8,592 nt of DNA from contig JAJDCT010000163.1 in assembly GCA_029260695.1 (NCBI GenBank), forward strand, positions 1 through 8,592, written 5' to 3'. Of the stretch, positions 1-5,943 are shown one piece after another (positions within the stretch are counted from its first letter, which is position 1; each line of letters begins with the position of its first letter). This stretch comes from Phycisphaeraceae bacterium. Lineage in GTDB: Bacteria > Planctomycetota > Phycisphaerae > Phycisphaerales > Phycisphaeraceae. The notes under the pieces were generated by a model that saw only the letters and a list, made by a program, of their open reading frames with translations, made no database searches and was not told the origin of the DNA. The translations under genes were made by a program, and so were the position numbers.

Positions 1-210
1 GGACAAACCGTTAGCATCGAAAGCCACTTTGCGGACGGGGTTCAGCGCAGTGTCAAGGGGTTCCGTGTCGTGTCCTACGACATCCCACGGGGCTGTGCCG
101 CGGGGTATTTCCCGGAGCTGAATCCGCTGGTGTCGGTCAACTCGACAGCCGACGGGTCTGATACACCAACTTCCAAGTTTATCCCCGTGACGGTGAGTGC
201 GTCGTCATGA
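1..210 (+). CDS. C-terminal end of an FdhF/YdeP-type molybdopterin oxidoreductase (5' truncated)
   Basis: An open frame enters from the left edge in frame 1 and stops with TGA at 208-210, giving 69 residues. The run RGCAAGYFPELNPLV followed by a TPTSKFIPV-like ending is what I recall from the C-terminal molybdopterin-guanine-dinucleotide-binding domain of YdeP/FdhF-type oxidoreductases (formate dehydrogenase alpha-like proteins of the DMSO reductase superfamily). The stop overlaps the start of fdhD by ATGA, which implies translational coupling. FdhD activates this class of enzyme, so the context supports the call independently. Substrate cannot be judged: the N-terminal Fe-S and active-site (Cys/SeCys) regions lie outside the window. 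Many YdeP relatives are not proven formate dehydrogenases. Family call fairly sure, exact function unknown. Confidence 0.75.
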   Translation, partial: GQTVSIESHFADGVQRSVKGFRVVSYDIPRGCAAGYFPELNPLVSVNSTADGSDTPTSKFIPVTVSASS

Positions 211-1088
211 TTGAATCCCGTTCGATCTGGAAATATCACGAAGGCGAGCGCAAGCGGATCGATGACGACCTTGCGATCGAGGAGCCATTAGAGATCCGTG
301 TGCGTGGTCGGTCCGTGGCGGTGACGATGCGCACCCCCGGCCCCCCCGGGTCCCCCGGTCCCCCCGGTTCCCCCGCCCCTTCCGGCGGCCGCACCTCTCC
401 CGGACCCGACGAAGCGTGCGATGAACAAGACGCCGAGCTGGCCGCGGGTTTTCTTCTTAGCGAGGGGCTGATCCGGTCGGCCGATGACATCGCACGTATC
501 GACCCCTGCGTCCGGTCGGGGGTTGGGAATATCGTCAACGTATTTCTAGCTCCGGGTATTGAGGTTGACCTGCAGCGGTTGTCTCGGCATGTGTTTGCGT
601 CGTCGAGTTGCGGGATCTGCGGCAAGGCGACGATCGAGTCGCTGCACCAGCACTTCGAGCCGATCGATTCGGATGTCTGCATCAGCCCGGATTGCCTGAC
701 CGCTCTGCCGGCGAAGCTGCGTGATAAGCAGGCGTGCTTCGACAAGACAGGTGGGCTGCACGCCGCGGCGCTGTTCGATTCCACAGGCACACTCATCGCT
801 GTGCGAGAAGACGTGGGTCGGCACAACGCGGTGGACAAGCTGATGGGGCACGCCCTGATGCACCGGATGACGCCGCTGGATCGGCATGTGCTTCTTGTGT
901 CCGGGCGAACTTCGTTCGAGATCGTGCAGAAGGCCCTGGCGGGCGGTGTCCCCATCGTTGCATCGGTGTCGGCCCCGTCGAGCCTCGCGGTTGAACTCGC
1001 CGAGGAGTCAGGCATGACACTTGTAGGTTTTCTGCGTGACGGGCGTATGAACGTCTACTGCGGCGAGCAGCGGATTGCGGCCCAGTAA
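207..1088 (+). CDS. fdhD: FdhD, formate dehydrogenase sulfurtransferase, with a Gly/Pro-rich insert
   Basis: FdhD takes sulfur from the cysteine desulfurase IscS and passes it to the molybdenum cofactor of formate dehydrogenase-type enzymes in the cytoplasm. The sequence shows the family hallmarks in order: VAVTMRTPG (res 37-45), AAGFLLSEGLI (79-89), the CGIC sulfur-transfer motif (Cys135 and Cys138, equivalent to E. coli C121/C124), GGLHAAALFD, EDVGRHNAVDKL and SGRTSFEIVQKAL. The ATG overlaps the TGA of the upstream oxidoreductase gene, and the match to family starts soon after, so 207 is accepted. At 293 residues it is slightly long. The excess is an insert of about 30 residues (about 45-75) between TMRTPG and the D/E-E-L-A-A-G-F segment, made of GPP and GSP triplets and then a Ser/Gly/Pro/Asp-rich stretch. 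The catalytic elements look intact, so the protein is probably functional. Confidence 0.95.
   Translation: MIESRSIWKYHEGERKRIDDDLAIEEPLEIRVRGRSVAVTMRTPGPPGSPGPPGSPAPSGGRTSPGPDEACDEQDAELAAGFLLSEGLIRSADDIARIDPCVRSGVGNIVNVFLAPGIEVDLQRLSRHVFASSSCGICGKATIESLHQHFEPIDSDVCISPDCLTALPAKLRDKQACFDKTGGLHAAALFDSTGTLIAVREDVGRHNAVDKLMGHALMHRMTPLDRHVLLVSGRTSFEIVQKALAGGVPIVASVSAPSSLAVELAEESGMTLVGFLRDGRMNVYCGEQRIAAQ
334..375 (+). repeat. 9-bp tandem repeat inside fdhD encoding collagen-like triplets
   Basis: GG dinucleotides preceded by five to seven C residues recur at exact 9-bp spacing (GG at 339, 348, 357 and 366, and a decayed copy at 375). Nine bases are three codons, so expansion or contraction keeps frame. 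The encoded peptide is GPP-GSP-GPP-GSP at residues 45-56. The C runs (up to seven) are a plausible site for slippage or sequencing error, but the frame is intact on both sides. Confidence 0.85.
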
Positions 1089-1110
1089 CCACTGGCTTGC
1101 CTTCTTTTTT
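1082..1110 (+). terminator. Weak candidate terminator after fdhD
   Basis: A 5-bp stem (CCAGT 1082-1086 with ACTGG 1091-1095, loop AACC) overlaps the fdhD stop codon and is followed after eight bases by a T-rich tract with six consecutive T at 1105-1110. The stem is short and the T run is not adjacent, so this is only a weak intrinsic-terminator candidate. Confidence 0.3.
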
Positions 1111-1268
1111 AGCCCCCCCCACCGCTACTCCCGCCTCATCAGCCCCTTTTACGGGCTTTGAGGATCCGGTAACCATGCCGTCCTATCCACTCTACGCCGT
1201 TTAATCAGCGTACCCGTTAAATCACCTTCATCCGTCGTCAAACTTAGCCGATACGCGATCCTGACAAC

Positions 1269-1293
1269 CATCACGACCCGTTAGGTCGTCATG
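1269..1293 (+). promoter_or_regulatory. Leader hairpin directly before the lipoprotein gene's ribosome-binding site
   Basis: CATCACGACC (1269-1278) pairs with GGTCGTCATG (1284-1293) across the loop CGTTA. Nine of ten positions pair, with one central C-C mismatch. The 3' arm ends two bases before the Shine-Dalgarno stretch at 1296-1305. As RNA it could tune translation initiation or protect the 5' end; as DNA it could be an operator. The structure is visible in the sequence; a regulatory role is inference. Confidence 0.45.
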
Positions 1294-1295
1294 AC

Positions 1296-1305
1296 AGGAG
1301 AGGAG
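1296..1305 (+). promoter_or_regulatory. Doubled Shine-Dalgarno that decides the lipoprotein start
   Basis: AGGAGAGGAG holds two AGGAG cores, at 1296-1300 (8 bases before ATG 1309) and 1301-1305 (3 bases before it). No comparable site precedes the in-frame ATG at 1291, whose start lies inside the hairpin arm. This favours 1309 as the translation start. Confidence 0.8.
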
Positions 1306-1308
1306 AAA

Positions 1309-3219
1309 ATGGTGTTCCACACCCCACGCCCGTTCTACACCCATCGTATCTTCCAGGTCACCGCAGCGGCCATCGTCGCCACGGTGTCAGCCCTTCTTGT
1401 GAGCTGCGCCTCACATGAAACGGCCGCCGACTTCGAGCCCGAATGGGAGAAGCTGGTGGTCGAGGTCGCCCGCTTCCCCAAGGCCCAGCCTACCGGGGTG
1501 GCCGTGTCCAGCTCGGGGCGCGTCTTCGTCAACTTCCCCTACTGGGACAAGCGACCAGGTGTCTCGGTAGCCGAGCTTGACGCGGACGGCATCCTCAACC
1601 CCTTCCCAAGCCGCAGTTGGAACCGCTGGGACGGCAAGAGCGCAACCTCCGCGCTCCGCTCCTTTGTCAGCGCCCAGGCTCTGTACGTCGACAGCGACGA
1701 TTTCCTCTGGGCTCTGGACTCCGGCAGCCCACGTCAGGAAAGCGGTGTCGTCGTCGCTGGCCCCAAGCTCTTTAAGATCGACCTCAGCGATAACAGCATC
1801 GCACAGGTCTTCTACTTCGATCAGAAGCGCGACCTCGCGCCCTACAGCTTCTTAAGTGATTTCCGTGTCGACACCGACAAGAACGTCGCTTACCTCTCCG
1901 ACGCCGGCCGCGGCGGCATCGTGGTCTACAACCTCAAGACACGCGAAGCCCGCACCGTTCTGTTCGGCCATGAATCCACCCAGCCGTATGAAGGCGTGAC
2001 CGCACAGGTCGGTTCACACCCGTGGGTCAATATCATCGGCCAGCGCCCAAGCTATGGGGTTGCGGGCATCGAGCTTTCCAATGACAAGCAATGGCTCTAC
2101 TACCACACCATGACCGGCCGTGACCTCTTCCGTGTCCCGACCGACGCACTGATCGACGACCGCCTGACCGCAGGCGGCCTCGGGGCTAAGGTCGAGCACC
2201 TGGGCAATACCGGTTCGATCGTCGACGGCTTGTGGATGGACGACAACGACAACCTCTACCTCACCGCCATCGAGAAGGACGCCATCCTCGTGCGTCGGCC
2301 GACCGGTGAGTTTGAGACCTTCGTCGCCGACGAACGCCTGCAATGGCCCGACTCCCTGGCGATGGGTCAAGATGGATATCTCTACTTCACCACGTCGATG
2401 CGCCATCTACAATCGCCCTACCGACTGACAGATGTGAAGACCCAGCCGTACTTCCTGATGAAGGTTTCTGTGGCGAAGGTCCAGCGTGCGGTGCAAGCCA
2501 AGCAAGACGCCGAATTCGCCCAGCAAACCGCCATCGAAGCAGGGCAACAGGCAGTACAAGCCAGGCAGCAGGCGCTCCTCCAGAAGCGCCAGGCGGAACA
2601 GATTAAAATCGCAGCGGAGCTTGAAGCCAAGCGTGTTGCCCAGGCCGAACAACTCGCCCAGGCCGCTGCCCAGGTGCAGGCCGATGCCGCCAGCGCGGTC
2701 GAGCAAGCAGACGAGCAGCTTGCCCTGATTGCCGCCAAAGCCAAGGCCGAGGTCGAGTTGGCCAAGGCCCAACTAGCCGAGGCACAGGCAGCCGTCGAGC
2801 AGGCCAAGCAGGCCGCCAAGCTGGCCAAGGCTCTGGCCGACGAAGCCCGGGCCAAGGCTCAGGCGGGCCAACAGGCCAAGGCCCAGGCCATCGCCGCACG
2901 CCAACAGGCCAAGACTGCCAAGGCCGCTTACGACCAGGCTGCCGCTCAGGCCCAGGCCGCACAGGACTACGCCCAGGGCCTCCGCCAACAGCTTGCTGAC
3001 CAGCAAGCCAAGGCCGCCAAGGCCGACCAGTTGGCCCAGGAAGCCGCTGACGGAGCCAAGCAGCAGGCGGTCGCCGCGCTGCAGGCCAAGGACCAGGCCC
3101 AGTTTGCCAAGCAGGTTGCTGAACAAGCCCAGCAACAGGCTGATGCGGCCGAAAACGCCGAATCCGGTGCTCACGTGAATCAAACGACGCAAACCGCCGA
3201 AGTGGAAACCGACGAGTAA
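1309..3219 (+). CDS. Lipoprotein: yellow/MRJP-type beta-propeller fused to a long Ala/Gln-rich helical rod
   Basis: A 636-residue protein numbered from ATG 1309; a six-codon-longer start at 1291 is less likely. Residues 1-33 form a lipoprotein signal: basic n-region, hydrophobic VTAAAIVATVSALLV, lipobox LVSC with Cys33, then Ala. By the E. coli +2 rule this would go to the outer membrane. Residues about 56-386 resemble the major royal jelly/yellow family of bacteria: QPTGVAVSSSGRVFVNFPYW, QALYVDSDDFLWALDSG, SDFRVD, YLSDAGRGGIVVYN, YYHTMTGR, GSIVDGLWMD and QWPDSLAMGQDGYLYFTTS. These are blades of a six-bladed propeller. Bacterial members are often labelled L-dopachrome tautomerase-related, but no reaction is established from sequence. 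Residues about 390-620 are almost entirely Ala, Gln, Lys, Glu and Asp with no Pro, predicting a long helix or coiled coil like the TolA stalk. The tail ends in a polar, acidic segment. The gene appears monocistronic with its own terminator. Family call is firm for the propeller; ligand and role are unknown. Confidence 0.88.
   Translation: MVFHTPRPFYTHRIFQVTAAAIVATVSALLVSCASHETAADFEPEWEKLVVEVARFPKAQPTGVAVSSSGRVFVNFPYWDKRPGVSVAELDADGILNPFPSRSWNRWDGKSATSALRSFVSAQALYVDSDDFLWALDSGSPRQESGVVVAGPKLFKIDLSDNSIAQVFYFDQKRDLAPYSFLSDFRVDTDKNVAYLSDAGRGGIVVYNLKTREARTVLFGHESTQPYEGVTAQVGSHPWVNIIGQRPSYGVAGIELSNDKQWLYYHTMTGRDLFRVPTDALIDDRLTAGGLGAKVEHLGNTGSIVDGLWMDDNDNLYLTAIEKDAILVRRPTGEFETFVADERLQWPDSLAMGQDGYLYFTTSMRHLQSPYRLTDVKTQPYFLMKVSVAKVQRAVQAKQDAEFAQQTAIEAGQQAVQARQQALLQKRQAEQIKIAAELEAKRVAQAEQLAQAAAQVQADAASAVEQADEQLALIAAKAKAEVELAKAQLAEAQAAVEQAKQAAKLAKALADEARAKAQAGQQAKAQAIAARQQAKTAKAAYDQAAAQAQAAQDYAQGLRQQLADQQAKAAKADQLAQEAADGAKQQAVAALQAKDQAQFAKQVAEQAQQQADAAENAESGAHVNQTTQTAEVETDE
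2740..3023 (+). repeat. Recurrent GCCAAGGC octamer in the rod-coding part
   Basis: The octamer GCCAAGGC occurs at 2740, 2761, 2824, 2851, 2875, 2917, 3007 and 3016. It is always read in the same frame and gives Ala-Lys-Ala/Ala-Lys-Gly-type codon strings. Spacing is irregular (9 to 90 bp), so this is a degenerate coding repeat rather than a clean tandem array. It fits growth of the rod by duplication of short Ala-Lys-Ala-Gln units. Confidence 0.6.
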
Positions 3220-3258
3220 ACCAAAACCCACGGATCGCTGAGGCGACCCGGCTCAACC

Positions 3259-3294
3259 AAAAAAGCGCCTGGCTTACGCCTGGCGCTTTTTTTT
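3259..3294 (+). terminator. Rho-independent terminator of the lipoprotein gene
   Basis: AGCGCC (3264-3269) pairs with GGCGCT (3282-3287), then a T-T mismatch, then GGC/GCC closing a TTAC loop. An A tract precedes the stem and eight T follow it (3287-3294). It lies about 40 bases past the stop codon and is the clearest terminator in the window. The flanking A tract and T tract could also pair, so it may act in both directions, although no minus-strand gene ends here. Confidence 0.92.
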
Positions 3295-3507
3295 ACGCAC
3301 ATCACCTGAATTCTGTGGCCACGGTGCAGCCGAACACCTACACTCGCCGATAGAGAAAACAGAGCCCGCGACCCTGTTCATCAAGCACCCCACAGCCGAC
3401 CACTATGGCCACGGCTAGCATAAAGGGGCAGAGCGTTGCGGGTTTTTTATTGCGCTCACTAACACGCCAATCAGCCGTACACTGTTTATCTCTGGCAAAC
3501 TCCGTGG

Positions 3508-3816
3508 ATGGATACGGCTTCATTTATTATCGGATACACGGCAGGCCTTACGACCCTGATTGTCTTCTGGTTCGTTGGATACATTTTTTCGCCATGGGCA
3601 CGCGCATTTTTCAGCGGCGCACCGGTCCCGCTTACTGCGATCACCGGTATGCGCCTGCGACGGTCTCCCGCGATGCTGCTCGTCGATGCGTATGTCCGAC
3701 TAAACAAACGGAGTAAGAACGTTACGCTGAGTGACGTTGAAACTCACCTCATCACATCCCGTGATCGCATTCATTCTGCAGAAGACCTGGTAGATGTTGT
3801 GTTGAAAGAAATGTAA
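3508..3816 (+). CDS. Small membrane protein resembling the N-terminal part of flotillin-like FloA
   Basis: A 102-residue protein. Residues 6-27 (FIIGYTAGLTTLIVFWFVGYIF) form one hydrophobic membrane segment. Next comes a juxtamembrane stretch, then GMRLRR (about res 47-52) and a helical region with V-E-T-H and a closing LVDVVLKE. In B. subtilis FloA the same order is seen: hydrophobic membrane insertion, the element ending G-M-R-L-R-R, then KAHKAG, an LE-x-H-Y motif and RVVNALI. I infer homology to that region only: the SPFH core and the Glu/Ala coiled coil of a normal FloA (about 330 residues) are absent, and a true stop is followed by a convergent gene. It could be a remnant of a floA paralogue or a stand-alone membrane-microdomain component. 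The ATG at 3508 has no strong Shine-Dalgarno. G+C is about 51% by hand count, visibly lower than the flanking genes, which may mean relaxed constraint or transfer. Confidence 0.65.
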   Translation: MDTASFIIGYTAGLTTLIVFWFVGYIFSPWARAFFSGAPVPLTAITGMRLRRSPAMLLVDAYVRLNKRSKNVTLSDVETHLITSRDRIHSAEDLVDVVLKEM

Positions 3817-3842
3817 CCTTTCCGTTCAGACGTGATACCGAT

Positions 3843-4076
3843 TTACTTGCTCTTCGGCTCCACCTTTAAGATCCGCTCGATCTCATCGGCGCTGTAGCCG
3901 CGGGCGACGAGATCGCGTTTCAAGCGGGTATTGTGCTGGTGCTTATGGTTACTGTTCCAGGTCCCGGCCAGGATCGCGATTATCGCGACCACCCCGCCGG
4001 CGCCGAATACCGAGATGAACATGACATTCTCGGTCTGAAATAAGTTTTCCCAATTCACGGCTAGAAGGCTGGTCAT
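3843..4076 (-). CDS. Single-pass membrane protein with a basic cytoplasmic tail, unknown function
   Basis: A 77-residue protein read from ATG at 4076, which has a GGAG Shine-Dalgarno 7 bases upstream. A TTG start 18 bases further up is open but less likely. After a short polar N-terminus, a hydrophobic segment (about res 19-38, ISVFGAGGVVAIIAILAGTW) crosses the membrane once. It is followed by His/Asn/Lys-rich residues and the helix LKRDLVARGYSADEIERILK. The D-E-I-E-R-I-L helix resembles the tails of small hypothetical membrane proteins and recalls the layout of the phage-shock protein PspB (one membrane helix plus a cytoplasmic coiled helix), but I do not claim that identity. It follows fmt on the same strand after 103 bases, so cotranscription is possible. 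It converges with the FloA-like gene with 26 bases between stops. Confidence 0.75.
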   Translation of the reverse strand: MTSLLAVNWENLFQTENVMFISVFGAGGVVAIIAILAGTWNSNHKHQHNTRLKRDLVARGYSADEIERILKVEPKSK

Positions 4077-4134
4077 CGTCGGGCTCCGGTGCAAACAGGG
4101 CAGGTCTGGTATCTCTTAGCGTAGTCGGGCAGGA

Positions 4135-4156
4135 TTCCGGGCTATGACACCCGGAA
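4135..4156. repeat. Perfect 7-bp dyad between fmt and the small membrane gene
   Basis: TTCCGGG (4135-4141) and CCCGGAA (4150-4156) are separated by eight bases. No T run follows on either strand in the expected place, so it is not a standard intrinsic terminator for fmt. It may be a regulator site or an RNA hairpin separating the two genes. Confidence 0.4.
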
Positions 4157-4179
4157 GTGAAAAAGATACGTATTCGGGT

Positions 4180-5154
4180 TCAGGCCGGTATCGGCGATAG
4201 CACGTCCCCCGAACCCAATCGATGCCCACGGGCGAAATCATCTATCGGCATCATCCTGGTCCCCGGGGCCTGTACCTCGATCAACCGTACCAGACCGTCG
4301 GTGGTCATGACGTGGTAACCCTCGCCGATCGACCCGGGGGCCGGTGATTCTTCCACCGACTCCAGCCCGATGAAACACGACAGGTCCGGCACCGCGGCGA
4401 CCCGGCCGAGGGTCAGCACCGCCGTCTTGCCCGTTGCTTTGCACAACCAATCCACCCGGCAGCCAGGCCAAGGCATCAAGCCATGGACACGGGCACGCAC
4501 CTTCTCACAAGGCTGATCGAAGCTCACGGTCCCGTCGGCCTTGCTTAATTTCGGGGCCTTGCTCGCCTGGTCGTGGTCCTGCTCCTTGGGATCGAGCGTC
4601 CCGGCCTGCAGATCAACCAGCACCTTCTGAATCACTCCGGGCCCAAGCGCCGCCAGCCGGTCGTGCAGCTCACCCGCCGTTTCGTTCGGATCGATTTCGA
4701 GCGACCCCTCGGCATACACGGGCCCCGCATCCATCTTCTGTGCCAACCCGATCACACTCACACCAGCCGTTCGTTCCCCCTCGATCATCGCCCAGTTGAT
4801 CGGCGCCGCGCCCCGGTACTTCGGCAGCAGTGACGCGTGCAGGTTCACCGTCAACCGGCCCAACGATTCAATAAACGGCTCGGACAGCTTCTGCCCAAAT
4901 GCGATCACCACCGACGCCTCGGCACCCAGACCCGTCACCTGCGAGACAAACTCCGCCGTATTGACGTTGTCCACCCGCAACACCGGCAGGCCCTCCCCCA
5001 ACGCCCACGCCGCGATCGGCGTCGGCGTCAACACACGCTTACGCCCCGCGGGCTTGTCCGGCTGACTGATCACCCCCACCAGCTCGTGCTGCGCGTGCAG
5101 CATCCGAGCTGTAGGCAAACCAAATTCACCAGAACCGAGAAACAATAGACGCAT
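4180..5154 (-). CDS. fmt: Methionyl-tRNA formyltransferase
   Basis: Fmt transfers a formyl group from 10-formyl-tetrahydrofolate to Met-tRNAfMet in the cytoplasm, preparing the initiator tRNA. The 324-residue length is normal. The N-terminal catalytic domain shows FLGSGEFG (res 5-12), QPDKPAGR (31-38), the active-site string V-N-L-H-A-S-L-L-P with Asn104 and His106, YRGAAPINWA (113-122) and the third catalytic residue Asp142 in QKMDAGPVY. The C-terminal OB-fold part has SKADGTVSFD and VHGLMPWPG and is more divergent, as usual. The ATG at 5154 is chosen over a TTG 18 bases upstream because GGAG lies 6 bases before it and MRLLFLGSGEFG matches the family start. It lies downstream of def on the same strand, separated by an inverted-repeat element. 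The two enzymes start and end the N-formylmethionine cycle. Confidence 0.97.
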   Translation of the reverse strand: MRLLFLGSGEFGLPTARMLHAQHELVGVISQPDKPAGRKRVLTPTPIAAWALGEGLPVLRVDNVNTAEFVSQVTGLGAEASVVIAFGQKLSEPFIESLGRLTVNLHASLLPKYRGAAPINWAMIEGERTAGVSVIGLAQKMDAGPVYAEGSLEIDPNETAGELHDRLAALGPGVIQKVLVDLQAGTLDPKEQDHDQASKAPKLSKADGTVSFDQPCEKVRARVHGLMPWPGCRVDWLCKATGKTAVLTLGRVAAVPDLSCFIGLESVEESPAPGSIGEGYHVMTTDGLVRLIEVQAPGTRMMPIDDFARGHRLGSGDVLSPIPA

Positions 5155-5180
5155 GCGTGACTCCAAGGGCAAACGATCAT

Positions 5181-5343
5181 GTTAACCGCGAAGACGCGAA
5201 GAAAGGCCAGGAAGCGGGCCCACAGAGTTTCGCAGATTATACAGATTCAGAAAAATACCCCCGTCCATCTTTCTTAATCTGTGAAAATCTGTGGGCTATT
5301 CTCTTGATCGTCTTCGCGCTCTTCGCGCCTTCGTGGTTTTCTC
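5181..5343. repeat. Composite inverted-repeat element filling the def-fmt gap
   Basis: Two arms face each other around a centre near 5258-5265. The outer block has CGCGAAGA twice in tandem (5187-5194, 5195-5202) on the left. On the right it has TCTTCGCGC twice in tandem (5311-5319, 5320-5328) plus a decayed third copy, CTTCGTGG. The inner block has GCCCACAGA (5218-5226) against TCTGTGGGC (5288-5296), with CAGATT at 5233 and 5242 mirrored by AATCTG at 5276 and 5286. RNA of either strand can fold into a long imperfect hairpin. The element begins 26 bases before the fmt start and ends about 10 bases after the def stop. Blocks of this type (GCGAAGA and CACAGATT units) are, from memory, common between genes in environmental bacteria and yield spurious ORFs. 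No transposase or target-site duplication is visible. Confidence 0.85.
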
Positions 5344-5352
5344 AGTTCTCGC

Positions 5353-5871
5353 TTACCTCGCCGCCTGCTCCAGGTCCATCACCGCCTGCTTGTTGGCGAC
5401 CTTGTCGATGGCGGGCATGCGGTCCAGGATGAGGATGCCATCGAGGTGGTCGATCTCGTGCTGCCAGACACGCGCGGACAGTTCGTCGCTGGTGAGTTGG
5501 AAGGGTTGGCCGTGCTCGTCCAGCGCGTCGATGGTGATGCGGGTCGGGCGGGTGATCTCGCCGGTGATGTGCGGCAGGCTCAGGCAGCCCTCGTCGTGGA
5601 CATGGGTTTCGGCGCTGGGGTTAGAGAGCTTTGGGTTGATGAAGACGCGGTCGTCGCCGGGCTCGCCGGTGGGGTTGGCGACGAACATCCGCCAGGGCAG
5701 TCCGACCTGGGGAGCCGCCAAACCGACGCCCCGGGCCTCGTGCATGAGTTGGAGCATCCGCTTAGTGACCCGTTGAACCTCGTCTGTGGCCCCTGAGAGG
5801 GGTTTTGCCACCTCGCGGAGGACCGGGGCCGGGTAATGGATAATCCGCAGTTGATCGGGGCTGACGGGCAT
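5353..5871 (-). CDS. def: Peptide deformylase
   Basis: Removes the N-formyl group from nascent proteins using a bound metal ion (usually Fe2+), working at the ribosome exit. All three family motifs are intact in this 172-residue protein: GVGLAAPQVG (res 48-57), EGCLSLP (94-100, metal ligand Cys96) and HEIDH (138-142, metal ligands His138 and His142, catalytic Glu139). The N-terminal stretch LRIIHYPAPVLREVAKPL matches the family start, so ATG 5871 is preferred. The frame stays open upstream to a GTG at 6021 with no family similarity, and that region carries promoter-like sequence. There is no clear Shine-Dalgarno before 5871 (the upstream bases are AATATCCTGCAT), an oddity for a housekeeping gene. 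CTG at 5877 in the same frame is a possible alternative. fmt follows on the same strand across an inverted-repeat element. Confidence 0.95.
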   Translation of the reverse strand: MPVSPDQLRIIHYPAPVLREVAKPLSGATDEVQRVTKRMLQLMHEARGVGLAAPQVGLPWRMFVANPTGEPGDDRVFINPKLSNPSAETHVHDEGCLSLPHITGEITRPTRITIDALDEHGQPFQLTSDELSARVWQHEIDHLDGILILDRMPAIDKVANKQAVMDLEQAAR

Positions 5872-5913
5872 ATGCAGGATATTAGGCGAGCTTGCCTGGA
5901 CCGACAAGCAGAC

Positions 5914-5932
5914 GGTAATATGATGATATACC
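5914..5932 (-). promoter_or_regulatory. def: Candidate def promoter -10 region within an A/T-rich near-palindrome
   Basis: On the minus strand, TATCAT (5928 to 5923) matches five of six bases of the -10 consensus and would start RNA about 45 bases before the def ATG. No good -35 is seen. The surrounding GGTAATATGATGATATACC is an inverted repeat with a one-base bulge (GGTAATAT against ATATACC) and could be an operator. Confidence 0.35.
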
Positions 5933-5943
5933 ATGGGTTGGGC

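Noticed and set aside
334..375. CRISPR or mobile repeat array
   Set aside because: Units are 9 bp with no spacers and lie within an intact coding frame.
236..1015. Long minus-strand open frame opposite fdhD
   Set aside because: The sense strand encodes all FdhD motifs; the antisense frame is a by-product of high G+C codon bias.
1141..1157. Hairpin AGCCC/GGGCT as a terminator before the lipoprotein gene
   Set aside because: The stem is only five base pairs and only three T follow (1157-1159), the first of which is in the stem; insufficient to call.
2407..3256. Several long minus-strand open frames (Leu/Gly-rich, Ala/Ser-rich or Pro/Trp/Arg-rich) opposite the lipoprotein rod
   Set aside because: They are mirror images of the low-complexity Ala/Gln/Lys codons. 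The sense frame has a signal peptide, propeller motifs, Shine-Dalgarno and terminator.
3405..3716. 103-codon + frame overlapping the FloA-like gene
   Set aside because: Different frame from the FloA-like motifs, Arg/Cys/Pro-rich, no Shine-Dalgarno and no membrane segment.
5157..5432. Open frame of 91 codons across the def-fmt gap with a hydrophobic stretch
   Set aside because: It is translated from the inverted-repeat element and runs antisense into def. Its peptide is the product of the repeat units, not a conserved protein.
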